A DNA stretch of 64,000 nt from CAVYWD01 sp963772225 (lineage in GTDB: Bacteria; Myxococcota; Myxococcia; Myxococcales; UBA5297). Shown one piece after another: positions 34,773 to 44,558 of this stretch; the stretch's first letter is position 1; every line of letters begins with the position of its first letter. The notes beneath the pieces were generated by a model. The model ran no database searches, had not been told where the DNA came from, and saw only the letters and a program-made list of their open reading frames with translations. The stretch is taken from positions 1,426,001-1,490,000 of the forward strand of contig CAVYWD010000011.1 of assembly GCA_963772225.1 (NCBI GenBank). Reading direction: 5' to 3'. The translations under genes were made by a program, and so were the position numbers.

Positions 34773-36299
34773 ATGCAGAAGAAGCACATCGGATCCATCC
34801 TCGGCGTCATCGGGCTCGTGCTGCTGCTCAGCTCGGTGCTGACCTGGCTCATCGGCATGCCTCTGATGGCCATCGCCAAGATCTTCCTGGCCATCATCTT
34901 CTTCGCCGTCTACGCGGCGACGAACTTCGGCTCCCTGGGCGCCAATGCCACCAGCCGCGGCACCTTCTTCTATGCCGTGAGCGGGCTCGCGACCCTGGTC
35001 GTGATCGCGCTGCTCGGCCTGGTCAATTACATCGTCGCCAAGAACCCCAAGACCTGGGACCTGACGAAGAACAAGATCCACACCCTGTCGCCCGACACAG
35101 TGAAGTCGCTCGAGGGCCTCAAGCAGGACGTGACGGTCACCGCCTTCTACCGCACGGGTGAGCAAGGCTACGAAGTGCTGCGCGACCTGTTCGACCGGTA
35201 CAAGCTCAAGAGCGAGCACTTCAAGGCCGAGTTCGTCGACCCCATCAAGGACCCCCTCAAGGAGAAGCAATTCGGCGTGAAGGAGGGCGGTCCGAAGGTC
35301 GTGGTCAAGCTGGGCGCCACCGAGAGCCGGGTGCAGGAGCTGACCGAGGAGGCGCTGACCAACGGCATCGTCAAGGTCACGCACTCGTCTTCGAAGAAGG
35401 TCTACTTCACCTCGGGCCATGGCGAGGCCGACCCGGACGACACGTCGGGCGCGGGCTTCTCCGAGGTGAAGAAGCGCATGGAGAACGAGGGGCTCAAGTC
35501 CGAAAAGCTCAACCTCGCCTCCGCCACGGAGATCCCGCAGGACGCTCAGGCGGTGGTCATCGCCGGACCGCTCAAGCCCTTTCAGCCGGGCGAGGTGGAG
35601 CTGGTCCAGAAGTTCCTGGACGCGGGCGGCAAGGGCTTCATCATGGTCGAGCCCCAGTCGGAGTCGGGGCTGGAGCCGCTGCTCGCGGCCTTCAACGTCG
35701 AGGCGGATGACTCGCTGGTGGTCGACCCGGTGAGCCGGCTCTTCGGCGCGAGCGAGGCCATTCCGGTCGTCCAGAACTACGCCGACTCGGAGATCACCCG
35801 CGACTTCCACCTGAACACGGTATTCCCCACCGCGCGGCCGCTCACCGTGCTGCACGGCCAGAAGTCCCAGGCGAAGGCCCTGCCGCTGGCCCTCTCCATG
35901 CCGTCGGCATGGGGCGAGACCAACCCGACGGGCAAGGTGCAGCATGACGAGAACGAGAAGGGCGGCCCTCTGCCGCTCGTGGTCACCGTCACCTTGGACA
36001 CCAAGGCCGCGGCGAACAAGCGCTCGGACGAGGCGCGGTTGGTGGTCTCCGGAGACCGCGACTTCGCGAGCAACAAGTTCCGCAGCGCCTACGGCAACGA
36101 AGACTTCTTCCTCAATTGCATGAGCTGGCTCTCGGGGCAGACGGAGCGAATCACCATCCGCCCGCGCACCCGCGAGGCGAGCCGGCTCTATCTGACGGAG
36201 ACGCAGAAGGCGTCCATCTTCTTCGCCACCATCGACGTGCTCCCGGTGACGCTGCTCGCGGTCGGCCTTTCGGTGTGGCTCGCGCGCAAGAGCAAGTAG
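34773..36299 (+). CDS. GldG-like ABC auxiliary protein
   Basis: From ATG 34773 the protein has 508 residues. It has TM segments at the N-terminus (GVIGLVLLLSSVLTWLIGMP, MAIAKIFLAIIFFAVYAATN, LATLVVIALLGLVNYIVAKN) and one at the C-terminus (LPVTLLAVGLSVWLARK). The large part between them is a soluble GldG-type domain: WDLTKNKIHTLSPDTVKSLE, then DVTVTAFYRTGEQGYEVLRD. It also has VYFTSGHGE and GFIMVEPQSESGL. The 34773 start follows a weak ribosome site (AAGGAG). It forms a complex with the ABC permease. Confidence 0.86.
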   Translation: MQKKHIGSILGVIGLVLLLSSVLTWLIGMPLMAIAKIFLAIIFFAVYAATNFGSLGANATSRGTFFYAVSGLATLVVIALLGLVNYIVAKNPKTWDLTKNKIHTLSPDTVKSLEGLKQDVTVTAFYRTGEQGYEVLRDLFDRYKLKSEHFKAEFVDPIKDPLKEKQFGVKEGGPKVVVKLGATESRVQELTEEALTNGIVKVTHSSSKKVYFTSGHGEADPDDTSGAGFSEVKKRMENEGLKSEKLNLASATEIPQDAQAVVIAGPLKPFQPGEVELVQKFLDAGGKGFIMVEPQSESGLEPLLAAFNVEADDSLVVDPVSRLFGASEAIPVVQNYADSEITRDFHLNTVFPTARPLTVLHGQKSQAKALPLALSMPSAWGETNPTGKVQHDENEKGGPLPLVVTVTLDTKAAANKRSDEARLVVSGDRDFASNKFRSAYGNEDFFLNCMSWLSGQTERITIRPRTREASRLYLTETQKASIFFATIDVLPVTLLAVGLSVWLARKSK

Positions 36300-36367
36300 A
36301 GCCCAGAGCCCGGGACCAAAGACCCAAGGCGGGAAGCCCGGGCTCGCTCCAACCAGAGGAAAACCCA

Positions 36368-37792
36368 ATGAACCAGAGGATCCGCTCGCTGGTGACGCTC
36401 GGCGCGTTGCTCGCCCTGGCCGGGGGCGCGGGGCTCTTCGCCTACTACGGGGTCCACAAGAAGCAGGAGTCGGAGCACGCGGCCAAGGAGAAGAAGGAGA
36501 AGCTCTTCCCCGACTTCGACAAGGCCAAGGTCAAGGGCCTGAGCGTCGCGGCCAAAGGCGCGTTGACGGTGGCACAGCTGAAGCCCGGCGGATCGGGGTG
36601 GGAGCTCTTGTCGCCCCTTCAGGTCGACGCCGACAAGGTTGCCATCGACGCCATCCTCGACCGGCTCGGCTCGGTGAAGAGCAAGATGGTCGTGGAGGAG
36701 AAAGCCGCGGACCTCGCCAAGTTCGGGCTCGACAAGCCGGCCGTCAAGGTCGTCGCGAAGGTCGAGGGCTCGCCCGACCTCGTCCTACGAGTGGGCGCCG
36801 AGAACGAGTATGACCGCTCGATGTACGTGGCGCTGGGCGACTCGAACGATGTCCTGCAGTCGGAAGGCGGCCTCAAGGTCGCCTTCGAGAAGAACACGTT
36901 CGACCTGCGCGACAAGCGGCTCTTGGCGTTCGAGGACGCCCAGGTCGAGTCCGTCGAGGTCCGGGTCGACGACAACCGCTTCGCGCTCAAGAAGCGGGGC
37001 GCCAAGTGGGAGCTCAGCCCGGTCGGCGAGAGAGCGGACGATGCCACGGTCAACCGGGTCCTGGGCGCGCTGCACAACCTGCGGGCGACCCAGTTTCTCA
37101 CCGAGGCCGCGGGCCCCGAGGACCTGAGGAAGACCGGCCTCGAGCGGCCCAAGGCCGAGGCCAGCGTGAGCCTTCAGGGCGGCGCGCGCATGACCCTCGC
37201 CTTGGGCCAGTCGACCGACGGAGGGAAGACGACGAGCTACGCCCACCGGGGCGAGGCAAAGTCCATCGCCGAGGTGCCCGACTCCGCCTTCGCCGACCTG
37301 AACCAGAAGCTCTTCGACCTGCGTGACAAGACCGTGCTCACCTTCGAGCGGGACAAGGTGCAGGCGGTCCGATTGGCAATGGGCGGCGAGTCGCTGGAGC
37401 TGCAAAGGGTCAAGGGCGCACCCGACGCCGGCACGACCGAGAGCTGGAAGCTCACCGCGCCCGCGCAGGGCGCCGCCAAGCTTTCCAAAGTGAACAGCCT
37501 CCTCTGGACTCTGAGCTCGCTCAAAGCCGTCGCGTTCGCCGACGAGAGCCCCTCCGACCTGGCGAAATACGGCCTGGACAAGCCCGCGCGCTCGGTCGCG
37601 CTCGTGGGCGAGGACGGCAAGGACCTGGCCCAGTTGCTCATCGGCAAGGACGTGAGCTCCAACGTCTACGTGAAGAGCGCGGCCGACCGGCGCGTGTTCG
37701 AGGTGGACAAGAGCCGCGTCAACGAGCTCCCGAAGGCCAAGGCAGACCTGGAAGAGGTCGCCCTGGCGCCGGGCGCGGGGGCGGCCAAGTGA
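36368..37792 (+). CDS. DUF4340-like membrane-anchored protein
   Basis: The 474-residue protein has an N-terminal anchor (SLVTLGALLALAGGAGLFAY, residues 6-25) and then three repeats of the pattern ADKVAIDAILDRLGSVKSKM...AKFGLDKPA, each about 120 residues, rich in Lys/Asp and short strands. This is the DUF4340 layout found downstream of GldG-like genes. The function is unknown, probably periplasmic support for the ABC system. It is the last gene of the operon; rpoZ follows with its own promoter. Confidence 0.83.
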   Translation: MNQRIRSLVTLGALLALAGGAGLFAYYGVHKKQESEHAAKEKKEKLFPDFDKAKVKGLSVAAKGALTVAQLKPGGSGWELLSPLQVDADKVAIDAILDRLGSVKSKMVVEEKAADLAKFGLDKPAVKVVAKVEGSPDLVLRVGAENEYDRSMYVALGDSNDVLQSEGGLKVAFEKNTFDLRDKRLLAFEDAQVESVEVRVDDNRFALKKRGAKWELSPVGERADDATVNRVLGALHNLRATQFLTEAAGPEDLRKTGLERPKAEASVSLQGGARMTLALGQSTDGGKTTSYAHRGEAKSIAEVPDSAFADLNQKLFDLRDKTVLTFERDKVQAVRLAMGGESLELQRVKGAPDAGTTESWKLTAPAQGAAKLSKVNSLLWTLSSLKAVAFADESPSDLAKYGLDKPARSVALVGEDGKDLAQLLIGKDVSSNVYVKSAADRRVFEVDKSRVNELPKAKADLEEVALAPGAGAAK

Positions 37793-37810
37793 TGGCTTCG
37801 CGGAACGAAG

Positions 37811-37839
37811 TTGCCGACTCGCCTCCTTTCGACTAAAGT
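37811..37839 (+). promoter_or_regulatory. Promoter of rpoZ
   Basis: TTGCCG (37811-37816) and TAAAGT (37834-37839) are 17 nt apart, 39 nt before the rpoZ ATG. Confidence 0.45.
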
Positions 37840-37878
37840 CTTGGACCGTTTTTTTGTCTCAGATGAGGTCCTCAAGCC

Positions 37879-38169
37879 ATGGCGCGCGTCACCGTTGAAG
37901 ACTGCCTTCCCTTGGTGGAGAACCGCTTCGCGCTCGTTCTGCTCGCGACCAAGCGGACTCGCCAGCTGATGGCCGGGGCCCGCTCCATCGTCGAAGCGAC
38001 CAAGAACAAGCCACCCGTCCTCGCGCTGCGCGAGGTCGCCACCGGCAAGGTGCGCTTCGACCGGAGCGTGCGCGACGCCCTGACCGGCAAGTTCGACAAG
38101 AAGAAGGAGCGGCCGATGGTCCTGCGGCCCGTCTCCCAGACCGGTCCCCGCAACATCCTCACCGACTGA
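37879..38169 (+). CDS. rpoZ: RNA polymerase omega subunit
   Basis: The 96-residue protein is the small RNA polymerase subunit that helps fold beta'. MARVTVEDCLPLVENRFALV, then LLATKRTRQLMAGA, is the omega signature. The C-terminal 40 residues are longer than in E. coli. Its 3' end overlaps the convergent unknown gene by 11 nt. Confidence 0.93.
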   Translation: MARVTVEDCLPLVENRFALVLLATKRTRQLMAGARSIVEATKNKPPVLALREVATGKVRFDRSVRDALTGKFDKKKERPMVLRPVSQTGPRNILTD

Positions 38170-38851
38170 GCGCGCCGCCGGAGCGAAGCCGAGGCGCGGC
38201 GAAGTACGCCAGCTTCTCGGCGCCCGACAGCCGATAGGCGAAGCGCAGCTCGCTGAGCAGACGCTCGAGCGCCCCGGCGAGCACGAATCGCGCCTCCAAG
38301 AACGCCGCATAGCAGCGCCCCAGCCGATTGGCGTGGCGGTATCGGTCGCGCTCGTCGCTGCGAAGGTCGGCGCGGTACCCGACGCGATCGAACAGCCTCG
38401 CGCGCAGCTCGGAGGAGCGTCGCCTCTCGCCCTGCTTCCAGAGGTGCAGGAGCGCGATGGCGAACTTGTCGACCTCGGCCTGGACCTCGAGCTCCAAGAG
38501 CGACACCGCCCGCTCGCGCAGCGCCTGCAGGGTCAGGTAGACGAAGTGCGAGACCCCTTCGGCGGCGGTGGCAAACGCCGGGAGGAGCCCGTCCAGGAAG
38601 GCCCGGGGCCCGACTGCGATCTCCCCCGCGCCCGGAAGGCGGTCGAGCACTTCGGGGCTGAGATAGAGCGCGAGCTCGAGGCCGGCCTCGCTCTCCACCA
38701 CCACCAGCTCTTCGCTGGCCGCGCTGGCGGGCGCGCCCAGCGCCTCCAGGGTCTCCTTCGTGGCGATGAAGTCCCCCACCCGAGCCGGGGCGCGGACGCC
38801 GTAGATGGCCTCCAGCGCCCGCTGCATCTCGTCGAGCATCGGCGGGCTCAC
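38159..38851 (-). CDS. Conserved-looking protein of unknown function
   Basis: The 230-residue helical protein contains GVRAPARVGDFIATKETLEA and later FVYLTLQALRERAVSLLELE. A heptad-like YRHANRLGRCYAAFLEARFV segment is near the C-terminus. It has no signal peptide or TM. Its ATG overlaps the stop of the upstream gene by 4 nt, so the two unknown genes are coupled. The end overlaps rpoZ by 11 nt on the other strand. I do not recognise a family. Confidence 0.7.
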   Translation of the reverse strand: MSPPMLDEMQRALEAIYGVRAPARVGDFIATKETLEALGAPASAASEELVVVESEAGLELALYLSPEVLDRLPGAGEIAVGPRAFLDGLLPAFATAAEGVSHFVYLTLQALRERAVSLLELEVQAEVDKFAIALLHLWKQGERRRSSELRARLFDRVGYRADLRSDERDRYRHANRLGRCYAAFLEARFVLAGALERLLSELRFAYRLSGAEKLAYFAAPRLRSGGALSR

Positions 38852-39465
38852 TGGACCAGCCCGGGCTTGCGCATCGCGGGGATGACACCCTTCTCAGCCA
38901 ACAGGCGGGTCAGCCTCTCCGAGCCGGTCTTTACCCAGCGCTCGTAGAGCCGCACGACGCCCTTGTCGGTGGTCACGGCCACGCGCTCGCTGATCTCGGA
39001 GAAGAGGTCGACGATGGTGTTGAACTTTTGGCCAAGCTCGTCGTACAGGCTCGCGAACGCGCCGCGCGATGGGCCTTCGCGCGTCAGGCTCGCCAGCGAC
39101 CCGTAAGCGGCGCCCCCCATGGAGATGTAGTAGTCGACGTCGACCAGCCGGCGGCCGAGCGAGTCGCCGAAGAACCCGGCGACGTAAAGAGAATTGTCGC
39201 CCAGCTTTCGCAGCGCCGAGACCCTGTGCTCCCGGTCGCCCTCCAGGGCCTTGCGAAGGAGGAAAGCCAGCGGCTCCTCGTCGAGCGTCCCATCCGGCCT
39301 GCGCGCGTAGAGCGCCTCCGCCTCCGTGAAGCGGGCGAGCAGATCGACCAGATAGAACTCGGTCAGCTCGCCCAGCGGCGCTCGCTGGCTCGTCATGGCC
39401 CCGGAGAGCAAGTCCTTGAAGTACTCGCGCACGCTTGCGGTGGACAGAATGGCTGCTTCGCTCAT
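38848..39465 (-). CDS. Conserved-looking protein of unknown function, first of a pair
   Basis: The 205-residue protein has TASVREYFKDLLSGAMTSQR, then LTEFYLVDLLARFTEAEALY and FFGDSLGRRLVDVDYYISMG, with no TM or signal. The long helices suggest a helical bundle. It is the first gene of a two-gene minus-strand unit with ATGA overlap to 38159-38851, and is divergent from groES. The conserved look and coupling suggest a two-subunit complex; the function is unknown. Confidence 0.7.
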   Translation of the reverse strand: MSEAAILSTASVREYFKDLLSGAMTSQRAPLGELTEFYLVDLLARFTEAEALYARRPDGTLDEEPLAFLLRKALEGDREHRVSALRKLGDNSLYVAGFFGDSLGRRLVDVDYYISMGGAAYGSLASLTREGPSRGAFASLYDELGQKFNTIVDLFSEISERVAVTTDKGVVRLYERWVKTGSERLTRLLAEKGVIPAMRKPGLVQ

Positions 39466-39696
39466 GGTTCGCCTCGATGCCTCCCCCCTATTCCTGCTAT
39501 CGACACACCTCCAAAGCTAGCAAAGCAGCCCCGGCACATTCAAGAATCCCAAATAATTGCCAGCACATAGACATTTCGAGTGCCAGGGCAGGTCGTAGGC
39601 ACCCCTGATCCGCTCGCCCGCCCCCCGTCCGGAAGCAGGCCCCAAGCGAGCGCAGGATCTGCGAAAAGGCACATGCGGTCGCCAGCGACCGCCGCC

Positions 39697-39724
39697 TTGA
39701 CGACCTGATCTCCATGGTTAGACT
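39697..39724 (+). promoter_or_regulatory. Promoter of groES-groEL
   Basis: TTGACG (39697-39702) and TAGACT (39719-39724) are 16 nt apart. The CIRCE element starts 11 nt downstream, at or near the transcription start. Confidence 0.65.
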
Positions 39725-39734
39725 ACCCCGCGCT

Positions 39735-39761
39735 TTGGCACTCCGGGCGTTGGAGTGCCAG
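39735..39761 (+). promoter_or_regulatory. CIRCE element (HrcA operator)
   Basis: TTGGCACTC-N9-GAGTGCCAG, a close match to the consensus TTAGCACTC-N9-GAGTGCTAA with A-to-G changes that pair with their C partners, so the inverted repeat is kept apart from the outermost base pair. It overlaps the groES transcription start and predicts repression by HrcA. The hrcA gene is not in the window. Confidence 0.9.
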
Positions 39762-39774
39762 CGTCGCATCGGAC

Positions 39775-39838
39775 TCGGAAGTTTGAAGCGCCGCGAAGCG
39801 GCAACCTGACGGGCCGGCGACCGAAGGGTCGCGACCCC
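39775..39838 (+). repeat. Dispersed 64-nt repeat with two GAA-loop hairpins, copy 1
   Basis: The first hairpin is GCCGC-GAA-GCGGC (39790-39802), the second GCGACC-GAAG-GGTCGC (39817-39832). The whole block aligns without gaps to 50766-50829 with about 72% identity. It lies in the 5' leader of groES. Confidence 0.7.
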
Positions 39839-39867
39839 CCCATCAACCAGCACTGGAGGAGACGGAC

Positions 39868-40158
39868 ATGAAGATTCGCCCGCTGCAGGACCGGATTATC
39901 GTGAAGCGAGTTCAGGAGGAGGAGAAGACCAAGGGCGGCATCATCATCCCGGACACCGCCAAGGAGAAGCCGCTCGAGGGGCTGGTGGTTGCCGTGGGCA
40001 ACGGCAAGGTGCTCGAGGACGGCAAGGTCCGCCCGTTGGACGTCAAGGCCGGCGACCGCGTCCTCTTCACCAAGTACGCCGGCACCGAGATCAAGATCGA
40101 GGGCGAGGAGCACCTGATGCTCCGCGAGGACGACATCCTCGGCGTCATCGAGAAGTAA
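39868..40158 (+). CDS. groES: Co-chaperonin GroES
   Basis: The 96-residue protein starts MKIRPLQDRIIVKRVQEEEK and has the mobile loop EEKTKGGIIIPDTAKEKP (about 18-35) and the roof strand LFTKYAGTEIKIEGEEHLML. It caps GroEL in protein folding. It is first in the groES-groEL operon under CIRCE control. Confidence 0.97.
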   Translation: MKIRPLQDRIIVKRVQEEEKTKGGIIIPDTAKEKPLEGLVVAVGNGKVLEDGKVRPLDVKAGDRVLFTKYAGTEIKIEGEEHLMLREDDILGVIEK

Positions 40159-40175
40159 CGAGCAACCCTTCCTAA

Positions 40176-40212
40176 GGGGCGCACTCGCGGTTCGTGCGCC
40201 CCGAAGTTTTTT
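40176..40212 (+). terminator. Terminator-like hairpin between groES and groEL
   Basis: GGGGCGCAC (40176-40184) pairs with GTGCGCCCC (40194-40202); six T follow at 40207-40212. It lies in the 116-nt gap between groES and groEL, so it could partly stop transcription and raise groES over groEL, or it may protect the groES mRNA end. Confidence 0.6.
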
Positions 40213-40274
40213 CGCGCGACAGCCGACCGCTTCCTCGAAGGGTCTGCTCGCCTCTAAAAGGAGAAGAGACAACT

Positions 40275-41927
<1,653 letters not shown>

Positions 41928-41956
41928 CTTCCCGTCAGGCGCTTCGCCGGCCTCTC

Positions 41957-41995
41957 CGAAGGCCTCCGCTCGTGCAAGACGGGCGGGGGCCTTCG
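41957..41995 (+). terminator. Terminator of the groESL operon
   Basis: Two 17-nt arms, 41957-41973 and 41979-41995, pair almost fully (several G-U) around a GCAAG loop. The T tract after the stem is weak (CTTTC). It lies 29 nt after the groEL stop. Confidence 0.65.
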
Positions 41996-42053
41996 ACTTT
42001 CTGCAGCCTGAACGCCCCTTGAGGTGGGCGACACACCGTTGTTAGCTCGTGCC

Positions 42054-43070
42054 ATGGACCGCGCCCGATTCATACTCCCTGCCTTGTTCCTCAGCGCCTT
42101 CGGGTGCTCGAGCGCGATCAAAGTAGACATGCGCCCGGGCGAGAGGCTTCCGGTAGAAGCCGTGGCCATCTTTCCAGTCCGCTTCCGGTGGGACGAGCCC
42201 GCCTACCGCTCCTTCGAGCTGTCGCAGATGCTCACGCTGCAGGCGATGGAGTCGGGGCGCTACGCGGTCTTCGGCCCGGGCGAGTTCAAGCTCGTGAGCG
42301 CGGCGAGCGACAATCCGTTCCTGGGCAGCGACTTCGCCCTGGGACTGGCCGACCGCGGGCTCTCGCCCATGAAGGCCATCGTCTTCCGGCCTTCGGTCGA
42401 GCGGCGGACTCAGAGCGAGGTGAAGCAGGTCTTCGACGACCAGGGGCGACCAAAGGGAAACGCCCGGGTCGAGCTGTCGAGCGTGCTGGTGCGCCTCGAG
42501 ATCTTCCACTCCGCCTCGCGCGAGCTCATTGCCGAGATTACCGGGCGCGCCGAGCTGGACCCATTCGCCGAGCGCGACCCGTCCGACCCCACGCCGGAGC
42601 TGACCGCCCTGTTGAGCCGAATGATGAAGGCCGCCCTTCGCGAGGTCGCGGAACGCGCACCCGGCTCGCCCCAGGAACGCGAGCCCGGGTTCTCGTACCG
42701 GTGGTGCCCGAAGAGCGCGCTCGAGTTCTCCGTCGACGGCAAGCCTCCGCTCTCGGCTTCGCTCGAGCGAATGGATGCCCTGGAGCAAGACGTCGCCGCG
42801 GAGGCGCGCCTGCGCTTCTTCTATCCGAAGCTCGACGACCGCGACCTGGCTCGACTGAAGCGCTCGCCGGCGGGGCTCTTCGTTACGCGGGTCTCTCCGG
42901 CGCTCCGCGACCAGCTCGCCGAGGGCGACGTCGTCGTGGAGGTCAACGGAGAGCCGGCGCTCCCTCAGGCGCTCCAGCGGGCCCTGCGCGCCACGCCACG
43001 CGGCCAAGCGCTCAAGCTCAAGGTCCGGCGCAGGGGGGCCTTCGCCGACGTGGCGCTCGCGGTCCCATGA
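42054..43070 (+). CDS. Lipoprotein with C-terminal PDZ-like domain
   Basis: From ATG 42054 the 338-residue protein has the lipoprotein signal ILPALFLSAFGCSS. The N-terminal 200 residues look like an envelope protein related to GNA1162-type lipoproteins (VEAVAIFPVRFRWDE; strand-helix), not firmly identified. The last 80 residues are PDZ-like: GLFVTRVSPALRDQLAEGDV, then VNGEPALPQALQRALRATPR. The promoter TTGAGG-N17-TTAGCT ends 6 nt before the ATG, which suggests a leaderless message. Confidence 0.75.
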   Translation: MDRARFILPALFLSAFGCSSAIKVDMRPGERLPVEAVAIFPVRFRWDEPAYRSFELSQMLTLQAMESGRYAVFGPGEFKLVSAASDNPFLGSDFALGLADRGLSPMKAIVFRPSVERRTQSEVKQVFDDQGRPKGNARVELSSVLVRLEIFHSASRELIAEITGRAELDPFAERDPSDPTPELTALLSRMMKAALREVAERAPGSPQEREPGFSYRWCPKSALEFSVDGKPPLSASLERMDALEQDVAAEARLRFFYPKLDDRDLARLKRSPAGLFVTRVSPALRDQLAEGDVVVEVNGEPALPQALQRALRATPRGQALKLKVRRRGAFADVALAVP

Positions 43071-43076
43071 GCCCCC

Positions 43077-43520
43077 TCAGGGCTGTGCGGCGAGGCTCTG
43101 CGCGACGCGCGTCATCCCGGCGTGCACGGCCTGGGCGTCGAGGAGAAAGGGCGCGGCGATCGCCACGGCGAACAGCAGCGCGAGTCCCACCGGGTGCTTG
43201 AGGTCGCGCGAGCGCAAGAGGATTCGCTCGAACAGGGTAATGGCCAACAGCAGCGCCGCCCCGCCAATCAGCGCCGAGGGCCCTGGCAGACCGTTGAGCC
43301 AGAGCGCCAGCGCGATGGCCGCCAGAGAAACCCCGTTGATGATGTCCCTGCCGCTCGAGGCCCACCAGAGCGCCGCGTCCTCTCGGCGCAGCCGGAGCTC
43401 GAGCTGCTGCAGCCAGACCGCCAGCGCCAGCGAGCCCACGAGCGCCAGCTGGCCGGCGAGCCGGGCGCCCGCGGGGGCGCTGCGAAAGACGCCGAGCGGG
43501 TCCGAGGCCATGTCCATCAT
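43077..43520 (-). CDS. Small integral membrane protein of unknown function
   Basis: From ATG 43520 (MMDMASDPLG) the protein has 147 residues and four likely TM helices: LALVGSLALAVWLQQLEL, NGVSLAAIALALWLNGLPG, ALIGGAALLLAITLFERIL and GLALLFAVAIAAPFLLDA. An upstream in-frame start at 43604 would add 28 residues that look non-membrane and overlap the prmC leader, so the shorter form is favoured. It converges with the PDZ lipoprotein gene. The function is unknown. Confidence 0.65.
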   Translation of the reverse strand: MMDMASDPLGVFRSAPAGARLAGQLALVGSLALAVWLQQLELRLRREDAALWWASSGRDIINGVSLAAIALALWLNGLPGPSALIGGAALLLAITLFERILLRSRDLKHPVGLALLFAVAIAAPFLLDAQAVHAGMTRVAQSLAAQP

Positions 43521-43654
43521 TATTTCTCGGAAAGCGGCGCCATCAAGCCCTGGCCCCGCTTCTGATGGCAGGCGCTCCCCAGCTCTGCTAAAAGCCCCCG
43601 GCATTGGCTCTGGAGGGCTTTTGCCCCGCCCCCTGCCCCCTTCAGGCCTTCTGC

Positions 43655-44510
43655 GTGGATGAGACCTGGACCATCGGACGCGTCATCGCGTGGACCTCGG
43701 ACTACTTCCAGCGCAAGGGCCTGGACGCCCCGCGCCTGACCGCGGAGCTCTTGCTCGGAGAGGTCCTCTCGCTCGACCGCGTTCATCTCTACACCGACTT
43801 CGAGCGCCCGCTCCAAAGGGGCGAGCTCGCTTCCTTCCGGGCCCTGGTGCAGCGCCGCGCGGCCGGCGAGCCGACGCACTACCTCCTCGGGCGACGCGAG
43901 TTCTTCGGCCGGAGCTTCAAGGTGGATGGGCGGGTGCTCGTCCCCCGGCCGGAGACCGAGATGCTGGTCGAAGCCGCCCTGGGGTGCCTAGGCGACGCCT
44001 CGGGCGCCCGCGCGCTGGACCTGTGCACAGGGTCGGGCTGCATCGGGGTGACGCTGGCGGCCGAGAGGCCGTCCCTGCGCGTCGTGGCCACGGACGCCTC
44101 GCTGCCGGCGCTGGAAGTCGCGCGCGAGAACGCCGCGACCCTCGGCGTAGCCGACCGCGTGGAGCTCCGGGCGGGCGACCTCTTTGCCCCAGTCGGCGAG
44201 GAGCGATTCGAGCTCATTGCCTCCAATCCGCCCTACGTGGAGACCGGGGCTATCGGAGGGCTCTCGCCCGAGGTGCGGCGCGAGCCCCGGCAGGCCCTCG
44301 ACGGCGGCCCCGACGGGCTCGGGCTGATCCGCCGCCTCATCGAGGGCGCGCGCGAGCACCTCGTCCCAGGGGGGTGGCTGCTCTTCGAGAATCGGAGACC
44401 TCCACGGGCCCCCGGTCCTCGACTTGCTCGGCGCCGGCGGCTTCGCCGCCATCTCGGTGCACAAGGACTTCGCTGGTTTCAATCGCCTCGCGCGCGCGAA
44501 GCGGGACTAG
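43655..44510 (+). CDS. prmC: Peptide chain release factor methyltransferase PrmC, one apparent frameshift
   Basis: PrmC methylates the Gln of the GGQ loop in release factors with SAM. GTG 43655 is the likely start (DETWTIGRVIAWTSDYFQRK). RRAAGEPTHYLLGRREFFG, the SAM loop ALDLCTGSGCIG and the catalytic ASNPPYVE are present. Around 44387-44391 an extra A (GAGAATCGG instead of GAGATCGG) breaks the frame. Removing it restores LLFEIGDLHGPPVLDLLGAG, then ISVHKDFAGFNRLARAKRD and TAG at 44508-44510. The gene is normally needed for growth, so a sequence error is likely. murA starts 48 nt downstream. Confidence 0.88.
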
Positions 44511-44558
44511 GCGCGCAAGAACATCAACCCCCAAAGGCCCGCCAGGAGCTCGCGCCCC

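Larger units (their letters stand above)
39466..39867 (+). other. groES upstream region
   Basis: The 402-nt gap holds the groES promoter, a CIRCE element and two GAA-loop hairpins, listed separately. The left half, nearest to 39465, shows no further gene. An isolated GAGTGCCAG at 39578-39586 is a CIRCE half site without a partner. Confidence 0.6.

Noticed and set aside
39578..39586. Second CIRCE site
   Set aside because: Only the GAGTGCCAG half is present; no partner TTGGCACTC lies 9 nt upstream.
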